A model generated the notes under the pieces. It saw nothing but the letters and a program-made list of their open reading frames with translations, made no database searches and was not told where the DNA came from. Shown here in pieces: positions 1-7,727 of a DNA stretch of 52,698 nt. Where the stretch lies: IMG/VR virus record IMGVR_UViG_3300032050_000189, positions 1 to 52,698 of that record; one strand, 5' to 3'. The first letter of the stretch is position 1; every line of letters starts with the position of its first letter. Both the position numbers and the translations under genes were made by a program. The DNA comes from a virus.

Positions 1-787
1 CACTTTCCTGCCTCATTAGCGTTGCAAGACCATTGGCTTTATAAATCCAGTTTGATCCGCTTTGGTGTGCATTAAGAACTAAATCAGCAGTAACGCCAGA
101 GTCAGTTGAAAAAGCCGCTTGGCTACCGACTTGAATGGCTTTAAAATTTCCACCCCAAGCACTAGGAGTAACTCCCAAGCCTAGATTGCCCGAAGAGTCC
201 ATTATTAACTCATCACCGCCAACCCCGTTGTAATTAAAACGAAGTGTGTTGTCGGTGTAGTTGTAAACTTGCCAAGCATTCGTACTATTTGTGGCTTCGT
301 AAGCAACAGCCCCCTTGACTTGTAGTTTCTGTGTGGGACTACTTGTACCAATACCCACATTCCCATAAACAACCAAATCACTGAACCTAGACACCTCAAC
401 AAAGTCAGATCCGTTCCAAGCAACAGTAGCTCTTGCGCCATTAGCAATCGTCACGCCCGTAGTTGGGCCAGCACCAACCAACTGAACTGCAAATCCGCCT
501 GTAGTTGCATTGATAACTGTATAAATCTTTGACTGGGCCGGAGCAGTCACTGTACGAATAGCTGTACGCGCACCTGAGAACAACAGAATTGCTTGCCGCG
601 CTTGGTTAGAAGCACCAGTGGTTGTGGTCAGTGTGACGTTTGAATCAGCGCTAACGTTGGTCGTTCCTGCTACTGCGGTGTCAACAAGTGACGTAATGCT
701 GTTGTTTACCGTGTCACCCCAAGTCCCGCTCAATTCCCCCGTGACTGGAAGGGCCAGACCTAAGAGTGATGTATATGCTGTTGTCAT
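1..787 (-). CDS. Tail fibre protein, N-terminal part (3' end outside window)
   Basis: The reading frame is open from the ATG at 787 to the left edge, so about 262 residues are seen and the C-terminus is missing. A Shine-Dalgarno GAGG lies 7 nt upstream. The N-terminus (TGELSGTWGDTVN) is a typical start of aquatic phage tail proteins. Near the middle lies GNVGIGTSSPTQKLQV, a motif common in fibres that end in an S74-type (endosialidase-like) intramolecular chaperone. That chaperone, if present, would lie outside the window. It probably contacts the host surface. It is the last gene of the leftward late operon, next to other virion proteins. The fibre identity is inferred from the motif and position. 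Confidence 0.75.
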   Translation of the reverse strand, partial: MTTAYTSLLGLALPVTGELSGTWGDTVNNSITSLVDTAVAGTTNVSADSNVTLTTTTGASNQARQAILLFSGARTAIRTVTAPAQSKIYTVINATTGGFAVQLVGAGPTTGVTIANGARATVAWNGSDFVEVSRFSDLVVYGNVGIGTSSPTQKLQVKGAVAYEATNSTNAWQVYNYTDNTLRFNYNGVGGDELIMDSSGNLGLGVTPSAWGGNFKAIQVGSQAAFSTDSGVTADLVLNAHQSGSNWIYKANGLATLMRQES

Positions 788-796
788 GTTTAAACC

Positions 797-1618
797 TCAA
801 GTTACGATTTCTTCCCAATCGGCAGTTTCCGTAGTGTCAACTATAGTCCAAGTGGGTGTCTGTGAGTTGGTGATATTTTGCCAGTTTGCAGTTTCACTGT
901 CATCAATTAGTTTCCAATAAACTGCGATTACATCACCCGTAAAACCACTGGCAAGGTTTCCGGTTAAAGACAATACTCGTGGGCCAAGCGCCATAGAACC
1001 GACCGCTGCGCTAGATGCCACCCCGGTCAGGGCAATCTCTCTGTCGCCTGATACTGATCCTACTTCACCGGTCGCGCTGTTTGGCAACAACGGAACGATA
1101 ACGGCATTGACTGCGCCAAGGGCTGCTACTCCAACTAATTCAACAGACGCAGACTGGACAACAGTGCCTACGGCCCCTGCACCATCTACCCCAGTTATTG
1201 GGACAGTCTTAACGTGTGTAACTGATCCAACATTACCAGAAGCCGCTACACCACTTAGTTCAACAGTGGATGAATTAACAACAGAGCCAACTGCACCTGT
1301 AGCCTCATCCCCAGATAGAGCTACGGTCTGACTCTGAACAACTGAACCGACCGCGCCGGAAGCAGCTACGCCTGTAAGGGCTACCTCTACAGTTAAACCA
1401 ACGGAGCCAACTTCACCTACCGCCTCATCACCCTGCTCGGGGATGATGATGACTTCGGCAATATCTCCAGCTAGACCGGAAGCTGCGACACCGGAAAGAG
1501 CAACAACGCGGTCAGATGTGACGGAACCGACCGCACCTTCGGCGGCAACTCCTGTTGCATCGAGAGTACCGCCCCAGCCATTACTCCCCCACGCGCCGTC
1601 ACCCCAGCCGAGAGACAT
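797..1618 (-). CDS. Repeat-rich virion/tail protein
   Basis: 273 residues. After a Gly/Trp-rich start (GWGDGAWGSNGWGG), residues about 18-235 are made of roughly eleven copies of a 20-residue unit with the pattern LTGVAASGAVGSV followed by six or seven variable residues. The C-terminus has three spaced Trp segments of the form W-x2-I-x-(D/N)-(S/T). The regular Gly/Ala/Val repeat suggests stacked beta-strands in a fibrous virion protein. It lies between the tail fibre and a paralogous pair of structural genes, so a tail or fibre-accessory role is inferred. I do not recognise a named family. Repeat number could vary between related phages. Confidence 0.65.
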   Translation of the reverse strand: MSLGWGDGAWGSNGWGGTLDATGVAAEGAVGSVTSDRVVALSGVAASGLAGDIAEVIIIPEQGDEAVGEVGSVGLTVEVALTGVAASGAVGSVVQSQTVALSGDEATGAVGSVVNSSTVELSGVAASGNVGSVTHVKTVPITGVDGAGAVGTVVQSASVELVGVAALGAVNAVIVPLLPNSATGEVGSVSGDREIALTGVASSAAVGSMALGPRVLSLTGNLASGFTGDVIAVYWKLIDDSETANWQNITNSQTPTWTIVDTTETADWEEIVT

Positions 1619-1628
1619 GGCTTACCTT

Positions 1629-2105
1629 TTAGGTTGTGGACAAGCGCAGCAAAGCGGTTGTTGTGGTGTTGGAAGGCATGGTCAGAGTGAACGTACCAGC
1701 CGTAATGGTCTGTGAACCAAATGTATGAACAGACACCGCCTTGTTAGACTGGCTGCTGTTATAGATCAACACGCAGTCAAACGCTGTGCTCAAAGTCACA
1801 GTCGTGTAAGTGATAGACGCTGAAGGTGTCCAGTAAGCCACGCCAGCAGTAGCTGAACTGTTTGTAGCAATAGGAGCCGTAGCGTTAGTCACCGTTACAC
1901 CGCCCGCTGTGTAGCCTGTACCAGTCACTTCATTGGTGGATGAGTAAGCCGTGGTAGAAGCGTTAACAGTGGCTGAAGTCAGATACAGCGCCGCCTTGAA
2001 TGTGTCGGCAGTGGTAGCCGCACGGATTGGTGCAGTGCCAAAGTTATGGGTAGCCGTCATGAGTTCGCCCATGAACGATGTGCACATGCTTTGAGTGTTG
2101 GCCAT
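1629..2105 (-). CDS. Beta-rich virion protein, paralogue A
   Basis: 158 residues, Thr/Ser/Ala-rich. It is clearly homologous to the 138-residue protein two genes upstream in the operon (2306-2722): both share an ALY segment, TNEVTG-x-GY-x-AGGVT, ALIYN, NK-x-V, FGS and TMP-x-NT-x-TALLR. The pattern suggests a jelly-roll-like or other beta-sandwich structural protein, perhaps a tail or decoration component, but the fold is not provable here. ATG at 2105 is preceded by AAGGAG. Function is inferred from late-operon position and composition. Confidence 0.6.
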   Translation of the reverse strand: MANTQSMCTSFMGELMTATHNFGTAPIRAATTADTFKAALYLTSATVNASTTAYSSTNEVTGTGYTAGGVTVTNATAPIATNSSATAGVAYWTPSASITYTTVTLSTAFDCVLIYNSSQSNKAVSVHTFGSQTITAGTFTLTMPSNTTTTALLRLSTT

Positions 2106-2114
2106 GATAGCTCC

Positions 2115-2309
2115 TTATGCAATTGAGGCCGCTTCAGCAGCCATGTAAGTTAATGGTTTCTTTAGAGTCACATGAACTGATCGGTGAACCAATTCACCCT
2201 CAAGCCAATACTCCACCCAAGTGGTGTTCTCGTTGTCATTATCCACGACCCCTTCTTTTTTCTCAAGAAGAGAATCATCCATTTCGCCTTTGGTGGTAGT
2301 AACGATCAA
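2115..2309 (-). CDS. Small late protein with TTG start
   Basis: 64 residues, acidic N-terminal half (EKKEGVVDNDNEN) then a hydrophobic/aromatic stretch WVEYWLEGELVHRSVHV. The TTG at 2309 is preferred because AGGAG sits six bases upstream, inside the end of the preceding gene, and the start overlaps that gene's TGA (TTGA). The next in-frame ATG (2282) has no better site. It lies between the two paralogous virion genes. I do not recognise the family. Confidence 0.55.
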   Translation of the reverse strand: MIVTTTKGEMDDSLLEKKEGVVDNDNENTTWVEYWLEGELVHRSVHVTLKKPLTYMAAEAASIA

Positions 2310-2722
2310 TTTGAACTCCTGATTAAAGCTGCCGTCGCAGTGTTGGCAGGCATTGTGATTGTAAAGTTGGTAGATGTTTTGTCTGAACCAAAGTCCAGCA
2401 CGGCAATAGATTTATTACCTTTAGTCACGTTGTAGATCAAAGCACAGCGAGAAGTCACTGCGGCGTTAAACACAACGTTGTTGAAGTTTATGTAAGCCGT
2501 ATAGCCGTCAGAGTTAAGTGTCACCCCAGTTAGAGTGACGCCGCCCGCTACATAACCACCGCCAGTCACTTCATTGGTTGTGGAGTACACGGTTGTGGCA
2601 GCGTTTAAATCTGCGTTTGCTGTGTACAGCGCAATCTTGAGCGTGTCCGTAAGCATGTTGTGAACAGCTTGGTACAACTCCGTTTTGAAGCTGGTGGTTT
2701 GGGTTTGGACAATTGAACTCAT
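2306..2722 (-). CDS. Beta-rich virion protein, paralogue B
   Basis: 138 residues, paralogous to the protein at 1629-2105: TNEVTGGGYVAGGVT, CALIYN, LDFGSD and TMPANTATAALIR align with it. It lacks the roughly 20-residue insertion of the longer copy. Its start overlaps the stop of the upstream connector-like gene (ATGA). The gene order (connector, copy B, small protein, copy A) indicates a duplication that now flanks a small gene. A virion structural role is inferred. Confidence 0.6.
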   Translation of the reverse strand: MSSIVQTQTTSFKTELYQAVHNMLTDTLKIALYTANADLNAATTVYSTTNEVTGGGYVAGGVTLTGVTLNSDGYTAYINFNNVVFNAAVTSRCALIYNVTKGNKSIAVLDFGSDKTSTNFTITMPANTATAALIRSSN

Positions 2723-3567
2723 GAGACGGGAATCCTAATTTGTCCATCTCGGTAGGCATCGCCACGTTGCTTGCCATCGCCGAGGTTTTTATACAGAGCA
2801 ATTGCTTGCATATAACGCTCTTGAGCAAGGCCAATCATATCTGCCTCACCCTTCATGTAAACAAGAGCTTCGCAGATTGTGCCGTACAACAACACAGAAT
2901 CAAAGTTATCACCCAGCCAAGTAGTGCCAGCAGTAACGATGGACTCTGGGTAGTAGTAATAATGCAGCTCTGCAACGTAAGTTGCATTGGGTGTTGGGCC
3001 AACAATGAACGACAACTCGTTTGTGACTACACCGCCGGTGACCGTGGGGCCGAACAGTGCGTAGTGCTTAGGCTCAGACACGTAAGCCGACAGAGGATAC
3101 GCAGAGCGAATGAAGTTCACATCCTTGTTCAACAAGTACAAGTAGTCACCTTGAAAGGTCACTGAGTTTGCAATCGTTGTGGCGTTGTTCTCAGTCAAGT
3201 AGATTGTGGTCCCGCTAATGCTACGAACAACGGCATTAGTGCCAATACCTGAACCGGTAACTTGCTGACCCACCGCAATACCTGTTGTAGATGCCACCAC
3301 AATTGACTTTGCTCCAGCAACGCCGGTAGCAGTTGTTGTGTTCTGCGGATATACCGCAAGGCTATATACAGAGAGAAAATCCTCTGGGGCAGACAAGTAC
3401 TTGTTTGTTGAGGTAATCGTGCCTGTCACGTTCTTTCGCAAGTTAGCTGGCTGCGCAGTGTTATAGATGCGCTGCTCCGCCTGACGTATGAACGTATTCA
3501 TATTGTCAGTTGGGAAAGAGTTCTCGCAGTAATCGCTTACCTGCGTGACAAGCTCGGTGTAGTTCAT
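2719..3567 (-). CDS. Head-tail adaptor/tail tube-like connector protein
   Basis: 282 residues. The helical N-terminus (MNYTELVTQVSDYC, then NTFIRQAEQRIYN) and the C-terminal helical region (LLYGTICEALVYMKGE ... RYMQAIALYKNL) match the organisation of podovirus connector proteins that seal the portal. A Gly/Thr/Val-rich beta insertion occupies about residues 83-135. Position downstream of the capsid block supports assignment as an adaptor or tail-tubular-A-like protein. The family call is by pattern, not by a search. Confidence 0.6.
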   Translation of the reverse strand: MNYTELVTQVSDYCENSFPTDNMNTFIRQAEQRIYNTAQPANLRKNVTGTITSTNKYLSAPEDFLSVYSLAVYPQNTTTATGVAGAKSIVVASTTGIAVGQQVTGSGIGTNAVVRSISGTTIYLTENNATTIANSVTFQGDYLYLLNKDVNFIRSAYPLSAYVSEPKHYALFGPTVTGGVVTNELSFIVGPTPNATYVAELHYYYYPESIVTAGTTWLGDNFDSVLLYGTICEALVYMKGEADMIGLAQERYMQAIALYKNLGDGKQRGDAYRDGQIRIPVS

Positions 3568-3574
3568 GTGTTCC

Positions 3575-3841
3575 TCAAGCCATAGGGCCGCGAGCCATTA
3601 CGCCTTTAGTAGCTGCGCCAGTACCGCGAACTTTAATGCCGCTGGTCTTAGTTGGCTTTTCACCAGCAGACTTGCTAACAGCACCAACGCTCATGTCGTA
3701 TGTATCTAGCTTGCTACGGTTTGGCTCTTTACCGGGATTGGTAGAAGCTTTAACAACTTTACCAGTCATGGTGTGTGGTGTGGCATAGACTTTGGCATCG
3801 CCAACTTCTTTACCCATTAATTTTTTACTAAATGTAGCCAT
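3575..3841 (-). CDS. Small basic late protein
   Basis: 88 residues starting at ATG 3841 (MATFSKKLMGKEVG), chosen over a longer frame because GAGG lies 5 nt upstream and the longer form would run through the preceding gene. Lys/Gly/Thr-rich with no Cys. It is one of about eight small basic proteins between the connector genes and the glycosyltransferase. No family recognised. DNA binding or virion packing is possible from charge alone. Confidence 0.55.
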   Translation of the reverse strand: MATFSKKLMGKEVGDAKVYATPHTMTGKVVKASTNPGKEPNRSKLDTYDMSVGAVSKSAGEKPTKTSGIKVRGTGAATKGVMARGPMA

Positions 3842-3848
3842 GTTAGCC

Positions 3849-4028
3849 TCACTTTTGATTGTTTGCGCGGGCCATGTTGCGACCAACTGCACGCATGGCT
3901 TCACCAGTCACGCCTTTAGTTTTTTTGCCGCCGTGCGTCATTTTAGCAATAGGGCCGCTATCGCCGTAGTTTTTACCAACGGTCTTACCTTTTTTAGCAA
4001 TGCCGTCTGCTGATCGTGTGAATGCCAT
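3849..4028 (-). CDS. Small Lys/Gly-rich late protein (DGI-KG motif)
   Basis: 59 residues. The start at ATG 4028 follows AAGGAG at a good distance. Carries RSADGIAKKGKTVG and KMTHGGKKTKG, versions of the DGIA-x-KGKTKG and GGK elements found at the C-termini of the proteins at 5855-6121 and 6131-6505. Function unknown. Confidence 0.55.
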   Translation of the reverse strand: MAFTRSADGIAKKGKTVGKNYGDSGPIAKMTHGGKKTKGVTGEAMRAVGRNMARANNQK

Positions 4029-4038
4029 AATTAACTCC

Positions 4039-4422
4039 TTAAGATATTGATACTGTACCAACAAATGTTGTTGCCACCAAGTAGTTTGGTGTCAATCCTG
4101 CATCATTTAAACTAGCCCCGCCAACGGGATACCAGCCCCACTGAATGTCCCGTGAACCGCCCGATGGGTTTCCGTTTACGTTCACACCCGAAGTCACATA
4201 AGTTGTGTCCTTGCGAGGATTACGCAAAGCTTGTGGGTCATCCACTGGGAACGTTCCCAACATTAACTGCGGCTGATCTGGATCCCAGCAAGTAGGGCAA
4301 ACCAACAGCTCGTACTTGCGCTGCTTAATGATCTCAGTCTTAAGCTGCTTTAATCTGTACTGTTGGCCGCAACGATCACATTCAGCAATCGCTATCTTGC
4401 CGGATGCGAACCTATTGCCCAT
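4039..4422 (-). CDS. Zinc-ribbon late protein
   Basis: 127 residues. Two CxxC pairs (C15/C18 and C42/C45) spaced by 23 residues form a probable zinc ribbon. The rest is polar and Gly/Asn-rich with a Trp-containing IQWGWYPVGG segment. The start overlaps the stop of the upstream connector-like gene (TAATG), so translation is probably coupled. It may be a small virion or assembly protein. The zinc site is visible, the role is not. Confidence 0.6.
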   Translation of the reverse strand: MGNRFASGKIAIAECDRCGQQYRLKQLKTEIIKQRKYELLVCPTCWDPDQPQLMLGTFPVDDPQALRNPRKDTTYVTSGVNVNGNPSGGSRDIQWGWYPVGGASLNDAGLTPNYLVATTFVGTVSIS

Positions 4423-5351
4423 TAGTAGCTACCACCAATGTATTGTTGTCTTGGAACAAACCTAACTGGGGCTTTCTCTCGATCTTCCCCAGCCGCGATC
4501 TCAAATGTTTCGTCGTACATCTGCTTGAGCATCTGGATGCGGGGCATCAACTCAGGCACTTTAACTGCAATGTGATACGCCAAGCCCGCTACCAAACAGG
4601 GCAAAAAACGGAAGTTCATGTCGGCGGTCTCCACACCAGCGCCAGCATCCTGCACTCGGCGCAGTCTCCAGTACACAAATTGGTACGGAGTAGTGTTGTC
4701 TGGCGTAGGCCACAAAGTTACGGCTGGAAGCTGGGGCACAAAGACCGCTGTACCATCTGATTGGGCTGCTGCGGTTGTATTATTTTGACCACGGAATACA
4801 CCACCTAGGGTATTCCCTGTGACGTATGTGTAGTAAATATCTTCTGTACCAAGGCGAATAAAACCAGCGTTAGCTAGTCCAACCACCGTGTTAAGCGTGA
4901 TCGTGGTGTCCGTGGAGCTTATTGCGCCAACAAGGACTGAATTTGTTGGGTTGGTTTCGCCAGACAAACGCTGAATCCAAACTTGAATTGGACGAGCTTG
5001 GCTAAGTTTATTTGGAATAGTGGCGTAAGTAGAAACACTAATACGCGAGATTGTTAAGTCTGCCTGTGTAGAAGAAGTATTTGATCCAGTACGAATCACA
5101 TGCTCCATCAGGTCAATCGTATCTGTTGGCAGTGCATACGTGGCAAGGCCGGGAGTCAGGTTAATGATCCCCTGCTCCATTGTCCACATGTTGATGCCCT
5201 TAGACTGCCACTCAATAGTCATCAGGTTCATTGAACGACGAGCTGTACGCAGGTCATAGCCTGAACGCATTTCACGACCGGCTCGCTCCCACGCTTCCTC
5301 GGCAATCTCCGTGAAGTCCATGTTGAATAGGGTTGAGCCGGTAGTAGTCAT
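4422..5351 (-). CDS. Connector/packaged-DNA stabilisation-like protein
   Basis: 309 residues. The N-terminal region (DFTEIAEEAWERAG, then RRSMNLMTIEW and GINMWTMEQG) has the helical layout typical of head-completion proteins of P22 gp4/gp10-like type in aquatic podovirus-like phages. The centre has a beta-rich Thr/Gly segment, and the C-terminal part (RFLPCLVAGLAYHIAVK) is helical. It sits in the late operon between small basic proteins. Role inferred: closes the portal and joins the tail. Confidence 0.6.
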   Translation of the reverse strand: MTTTGSTLFNMDFTEIAEEAWERAGREMRSGYDLRTARRSMNLMTIEWQSKGINMWTMEQGIINLTPGLATYALPTDTIDLMEHVIRTGSNTSSTQADLTISRISVSTYATIPNKLSQARPIQVWIQRLSGETNPTNSVLVGAISSTDTTITLNTVVGLANAGFIRLGTEDIYYTYVTGNTLGGVFRGQNNTTAAAQSDGTAVFVPQLPAVTLWPTPDNTTPYQFVYWRLRRVQDAGAGVETADMNFRFLPCLVAGLAYHIAVKVPELMPRIQMLKQMYDETFEIAAGEDREKAPVRFVPRQQYIGGSY

Positions 5352-5581
5352 CTAAATCCTGCCGTTTTCTTTGCTATCGTTTTAGGTTGCGCTACGAATT
5401 GTTTTCCGGCTTTTTTTCCGGCTCTTTTCGCACGCGTTGTCGCAGCGTACTCAGCAGGACTGAGACTTTTAATCGCAGCACTAGGAAGGTATCGCTCACC
5501 CGTGTCAGAAGATTTCTTACCACTCTTGGTTCTCCATTTCTGGTCGCCCCAGTCCTTCAATGATTTCTGAGGCGCTTTCAA
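5348..5581 (-). CDS. Small basic late protein (GERYLP motif)
   Basis: 77 residues, strongly basic. Motif order W-x2-QKWRTKSGKKSS, TGERYLP, EYAATTRAKRAGKK, then a Lys-rich tail. I associate this pattern with a widespread uncharacterised small protein of aquatic phages and large viruses (possibly DUF5872, not verified). Start overlaps the stop of the next gene upstream (ATGA). Nucleic-acid binding is plausible from charge only. Confidence 0.6.
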   Translation of the reverse strand: MKAPQKSLKDWGDQKWRTKSGKKSSDTGERYLPSAAIKSLSPAEYAATTRAKRAGKKAGKQFVAQPKTIAKKTAGFR

Positions 5582-5853
5582 TCTCGATAACCCCCGCCAG
5601 CTTCCTTGTACTTTTTAGCAACAAGTTGTGCTTTACGGGCAGACCATTGGCCTGCGCCAGTGCCGTGAGTTGCTGCGGCTTTTACTTGGGACACAATCTT
5701 CTTGCGAAGACCGGGTTTGGTGTAATTACCAGCGGCGTTGACTTTACCACCTTCAGCATACTGCGTAAAGTCAGTGTCGTCACGGCGGGCTTTCTTTTTC
5801 CCGCCGGGCATCTTAGATGGGGATATGGCCCCCATGCCACGACTGGCTATCAT
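5578..5853 (-). CDS. Small basic late protein (QWSARKAQ motif)
   Basis: 91 residues. Contains YAEGGKVNAAG followed by GLRKKIVSQVKA and GQWSARKAQLVAKKYK ending GGGYRD, a conserved arrangement in aquatic phages. ATG at 5853 lies one base after the upstream gene's TGA. Same basic, glycine-containing style as its neighbours. Function unknown. Confidence 0.6.
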   Translation of the reverse strand: MIASRGMGAISPSKMPGGKKKARRDDTDFTQYAEGGKVNAAGNYTKPGLRKKIVSQVKAAATHGTGAGQWSARKAQLVAKKYKEAGGGYRD

Positions 5854-5854
5854 G

Positions 5855-6121
5855 TCAGCACTTCCCGCCGTAGTTCATCTTAATCATTGTGCCCTTGGTC
5901 TTGCCCTTAGTAGCAATACCATCAGCACGTTTGGATGCAGAGGAAACTTTACCGCCGCTAGCATAACCGGCAGCTTTGATCTTAGAACGAACTTTTTCGT
6001 CCTCAACATCACGCTTAGCCTCTTCCATTTTGGCGCGTGTTTCTGGATAAATTACTTCATCCAAAGAACCGGGTGTGCGGCGTGGCTTGTATTGCTTTGC
6101 AGCTTCTGGTGTCATTGGCAT
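5855..6121 (-). CDS. Small charged late protein ending in GGKC
   Basis: 88 residues. The N-terminal half is a highly charged helix (ETRAKMEEAKRDVEDEK). The C-terminal half has YASGGKVSSAS and ADGIATKGKTKGTMI, and ends in a terminal Cys (YGGKC). The C-terminal 22 residues are closely similar to the end of the protein at 6131-6505. Function unknown, possibly a virion cargo or scaffold-associated peptide. Confidence 0.55.
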   Translation of the reverse strand: MPMTPEAAKQYKPRRTPGSLDEVIYPETRAKMEEAKRDVEDEKVRSKIKAAGYASGGKVSSASKRADGIATKGKTKGTMIKMNYGGKC

Positions 6122-6130
6122 AATAAATCC

Positions 6131-6505
6131 TTAGCAGGCTCTGCCGCCACGTTTCATGGCAATCATTGTTCCTTTGGTTCTACCCTTAGAAACAACGCCA
6201 TCAGGTGTCTTGCCAGTCTTTACAGCGCCCATCTTAGATGGAGCCATACCGCCCTTAGCCAATTTAGTCATAGGCTGACCTTTGTGCAAGCGGCCTTCGT
6301 GTTTGTTTACGGCCTTCTGCATCATCTTCTTGTCCATTTTCACGTCTTCGTGTTTCATATCGCCACCTTTAGAAAATTTACGGCCTTTATCAGCCTCATT
6401 AAACTCTTTACCCACAGACTGTGGGACGCCTGCTTTCTTAGCAAACGCTGGGTTGTTAGCCACCGCCGCCATGAAATTGTGTTGTTTTTTGCTTGTGCTT
6501 GGCAT
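6131..6505 (-). CDS. Small basic late protein (SKKQHNFM motif), ends in Cys
   Basis: 124 residues. The N-terminus SKKQHNFMAAVANNP, FAKKAGVPQSVGKEF and ADKGRKF is a conserved module in aquatic phages. The C-terminal region carries two GG elements (FSKGGDMK, LAKGGMAPS) and the shared DGVVSKGRTKGTMI tail ending GGRAC. Start overlaps the stop of the holin-like gene (TAATG). Very Lys/Met-rich. Function unknown. Confidence 0.6.
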   Translation of the reverse strand: MPSTSKKQHNFMAAVANNPAFAKKAGVPQSVGKEFNEADKGRKFSKGGDMKHEDVKMDKKMMQKAVNKHEGRLHKGQPMTKLAKGGMAPSKMGAVKTGKTPDGVVSKGRTKGTMIAMKRGGRAC

Positions 6506-6750
6506 TACTTACCACCTGCGTACCAGTTAACAAGCTGAACTAAACCAGCGCCTACAACGCTGCTGGCTCCACCAACTAACATTAAAACTTTCCAGCCACC
6601 TTTGGCTTCAGACAATGTTTTGTCAATAGCCGCTAGTGTTGCCTGCATAGTTTTCATGTTGTCCAGCATCTTGTCCATATCATCTTGCAAATGCTTGATG
6701 TCAGACGCATGCGTGGCTAATTCTCTGGCTGTTTGAATAGCGTCACTCAT
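6505..6750 (-). CDS. Holin-like small membrane protein
   Basis: 81 residues. Residues 14-48 form an amphipathic heptad-like helix (IKHLQDDMDKMLDNM). Residues 53-76 form one transmembrane segment (WKVLMLVGGASSVVGAGLVQ) followed by a short Lys-ended tail. This coiled-coil plus single TM layout resembles XhlA-type and other small phage holins. No endolysin was found nearby, so holin function is an inference from topology alone. Confidence 0.5.
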   Translation of the reverse strand: MSDAIQTARELATHASDIKHLQDDMDKMLDNMKTMQATLAAIDKTLSEAKGGWKVLMLVGGASSVVGAGLVQLVNWYAGGK

Positions 6751-6751
6751 G

Positions 6752-6997
6752 TTAGCAATTCCACGCCCGCAGGCTTTTATTTATGCGTGAGTTTGGGTCT
6801 TTCTTGGCCTTCTCTCCGGTCAGCTTCTTCTTCATGCCTTCCATCCTCGCACAAAAAGAGTCTCGCCGGGAGCCGCCTTCGGGCTGGGGCGGTTTCAAAT
6901 TCATGCCTTGCTTTTTCGCGGAGGCCCGTCCCTTGGCATTTAAGCCACCCTTCGGATTCTTGCCTTCTTTTCTCTGCCATGCTGGTGTCTTAGCCAT
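6752..6997 (-). CDS. Small basic late protein (NPKGGLNAKGR motif)
   Basis: 81 residues, 23 or so of them Lys/Arg. The motif KNPKGGLNAKGRAS, then LKPPQPEGGSRRDSFCARM and a terminal RAWNC match the pattern I associate with DUF6321-like proteins of aquatic phages (family name not checked). Start overlaps the end of the glycosyltransferase gene by 8 nt. Like two neighbours, it ends in Cys. Function unknown. Confidence 0.6.
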   Translation of the reverse strand: MAKTPAWQRKEGKNPKGGLNAKGRASAKKQGMNLKPPQPEGGSRRDSFCARMEGMKKKLTGEKAKKDPNSRINKSLRAWNC

Positions 6998-7727
6998 TTG
7001 CTACTTTCAGTTTGGTCTTACGGATAGCTTCCAGTAAAGGCATTACTACCTCTTCACGGAAGTTGTTCTCAAACGTATCTGTGCCAACGTGCGGAAGACT
7101 GATATCTACATCCGCATAAATTTTAAACCCGTGTTCCGCAGCTCGGTCGCAGAACAGATAGTCTTCACCAAGATAATGACCATCTTTGATTTCAAAATCA
7201 AACACGCTACACACTTGCTCACCCTTGAAGTCGTAAAACCACTCGGGGTGAGCCACAACCATTGTCTCTAAAACATGGCGTTGAATCAACATAAAGCCTG
7301 TACCAACGCGCTTTAAACGCATCAATGAACCATCAAACTCTAGGTCTTGGTTTTCATTAAAGTACAGATCGGCAAAGAAGTTACGATCCTTGGATCTGCG
7401 TGGGTACATACCAGCGGTAATATCTTTGCCCCCACTTTGCGCCATCAAACGCAAAATGTCATCTGCCGTAGCAATCACATCAGAATCAATAAACAGCAGC
7501 TCTGTTGCGTCGGATTTGAGGAACTCATGCACCAATTGGTTTCTAGCCATAGTGATGATTGAGCACCCAGACACATCGCCCATATTAACGGCAACACCAA
7601 ACTGCATAGCCTTGGGCATTAACGCCGCAATGTTGTACGCGAGTTTGATATTGATCTTGCCGTCATACGCTGGGATAGCTATGAATAGCTTACGCCCAGC
7701 CAGAACTGCTTGTTTTGCTTCAGCCAT
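6990..7727 (-). CDS. Glycosyltransferase, GT-A fold
   Basis: 245 residues. N-terminal strand KLFIAIPAYDGK, an ARNQLVHEFL helix, and FIDSDV (D81-S-D83) give the nucleotide-sugar/metal-binding DxD of GT-A glycosyltransferases, family 2-like. The C-terminal region has an aromatic acceptor-side segment and GEDYLFCDRA, where E-D would supply the catalytic base. It would transfer a sugar from an NDP-sugar to a virion or host target. It is embedded in the virion operon with 8-nt overlaps on both sides, which suggests that the acceptor may be a virion protein or host surface polymer. Confidence 0.8.
   Translation of the reverse strand: MAEAKQAVLAGRKLFIAIPAYDGKINIKLAYNIAALMPKAMQFGVAVNMGDVSGCSIITMARNQLVHEFLKSDATELLFIDSDVIATADDILRLMAQSGGKDITAGMYPRRSKDRNFFADLYFNENQDLEFDGSLMRLKRVGTGFMLIQRHVLETMVVAHPEWFYDFKGEQVCSVFDFEIKDGHYLGEDYLFCDRAAEHGFKIYADVDISLPHVGTDTFENNFREEVVMPLLEAIRKTKLKVANG

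Noticed and set aside
618-1715. Plus-strand frames opposite the repeat protein
   Set aside because: They are shadows of the leftward repeat gene, with Pro/Ala/Thr composition and no ribosome sites.
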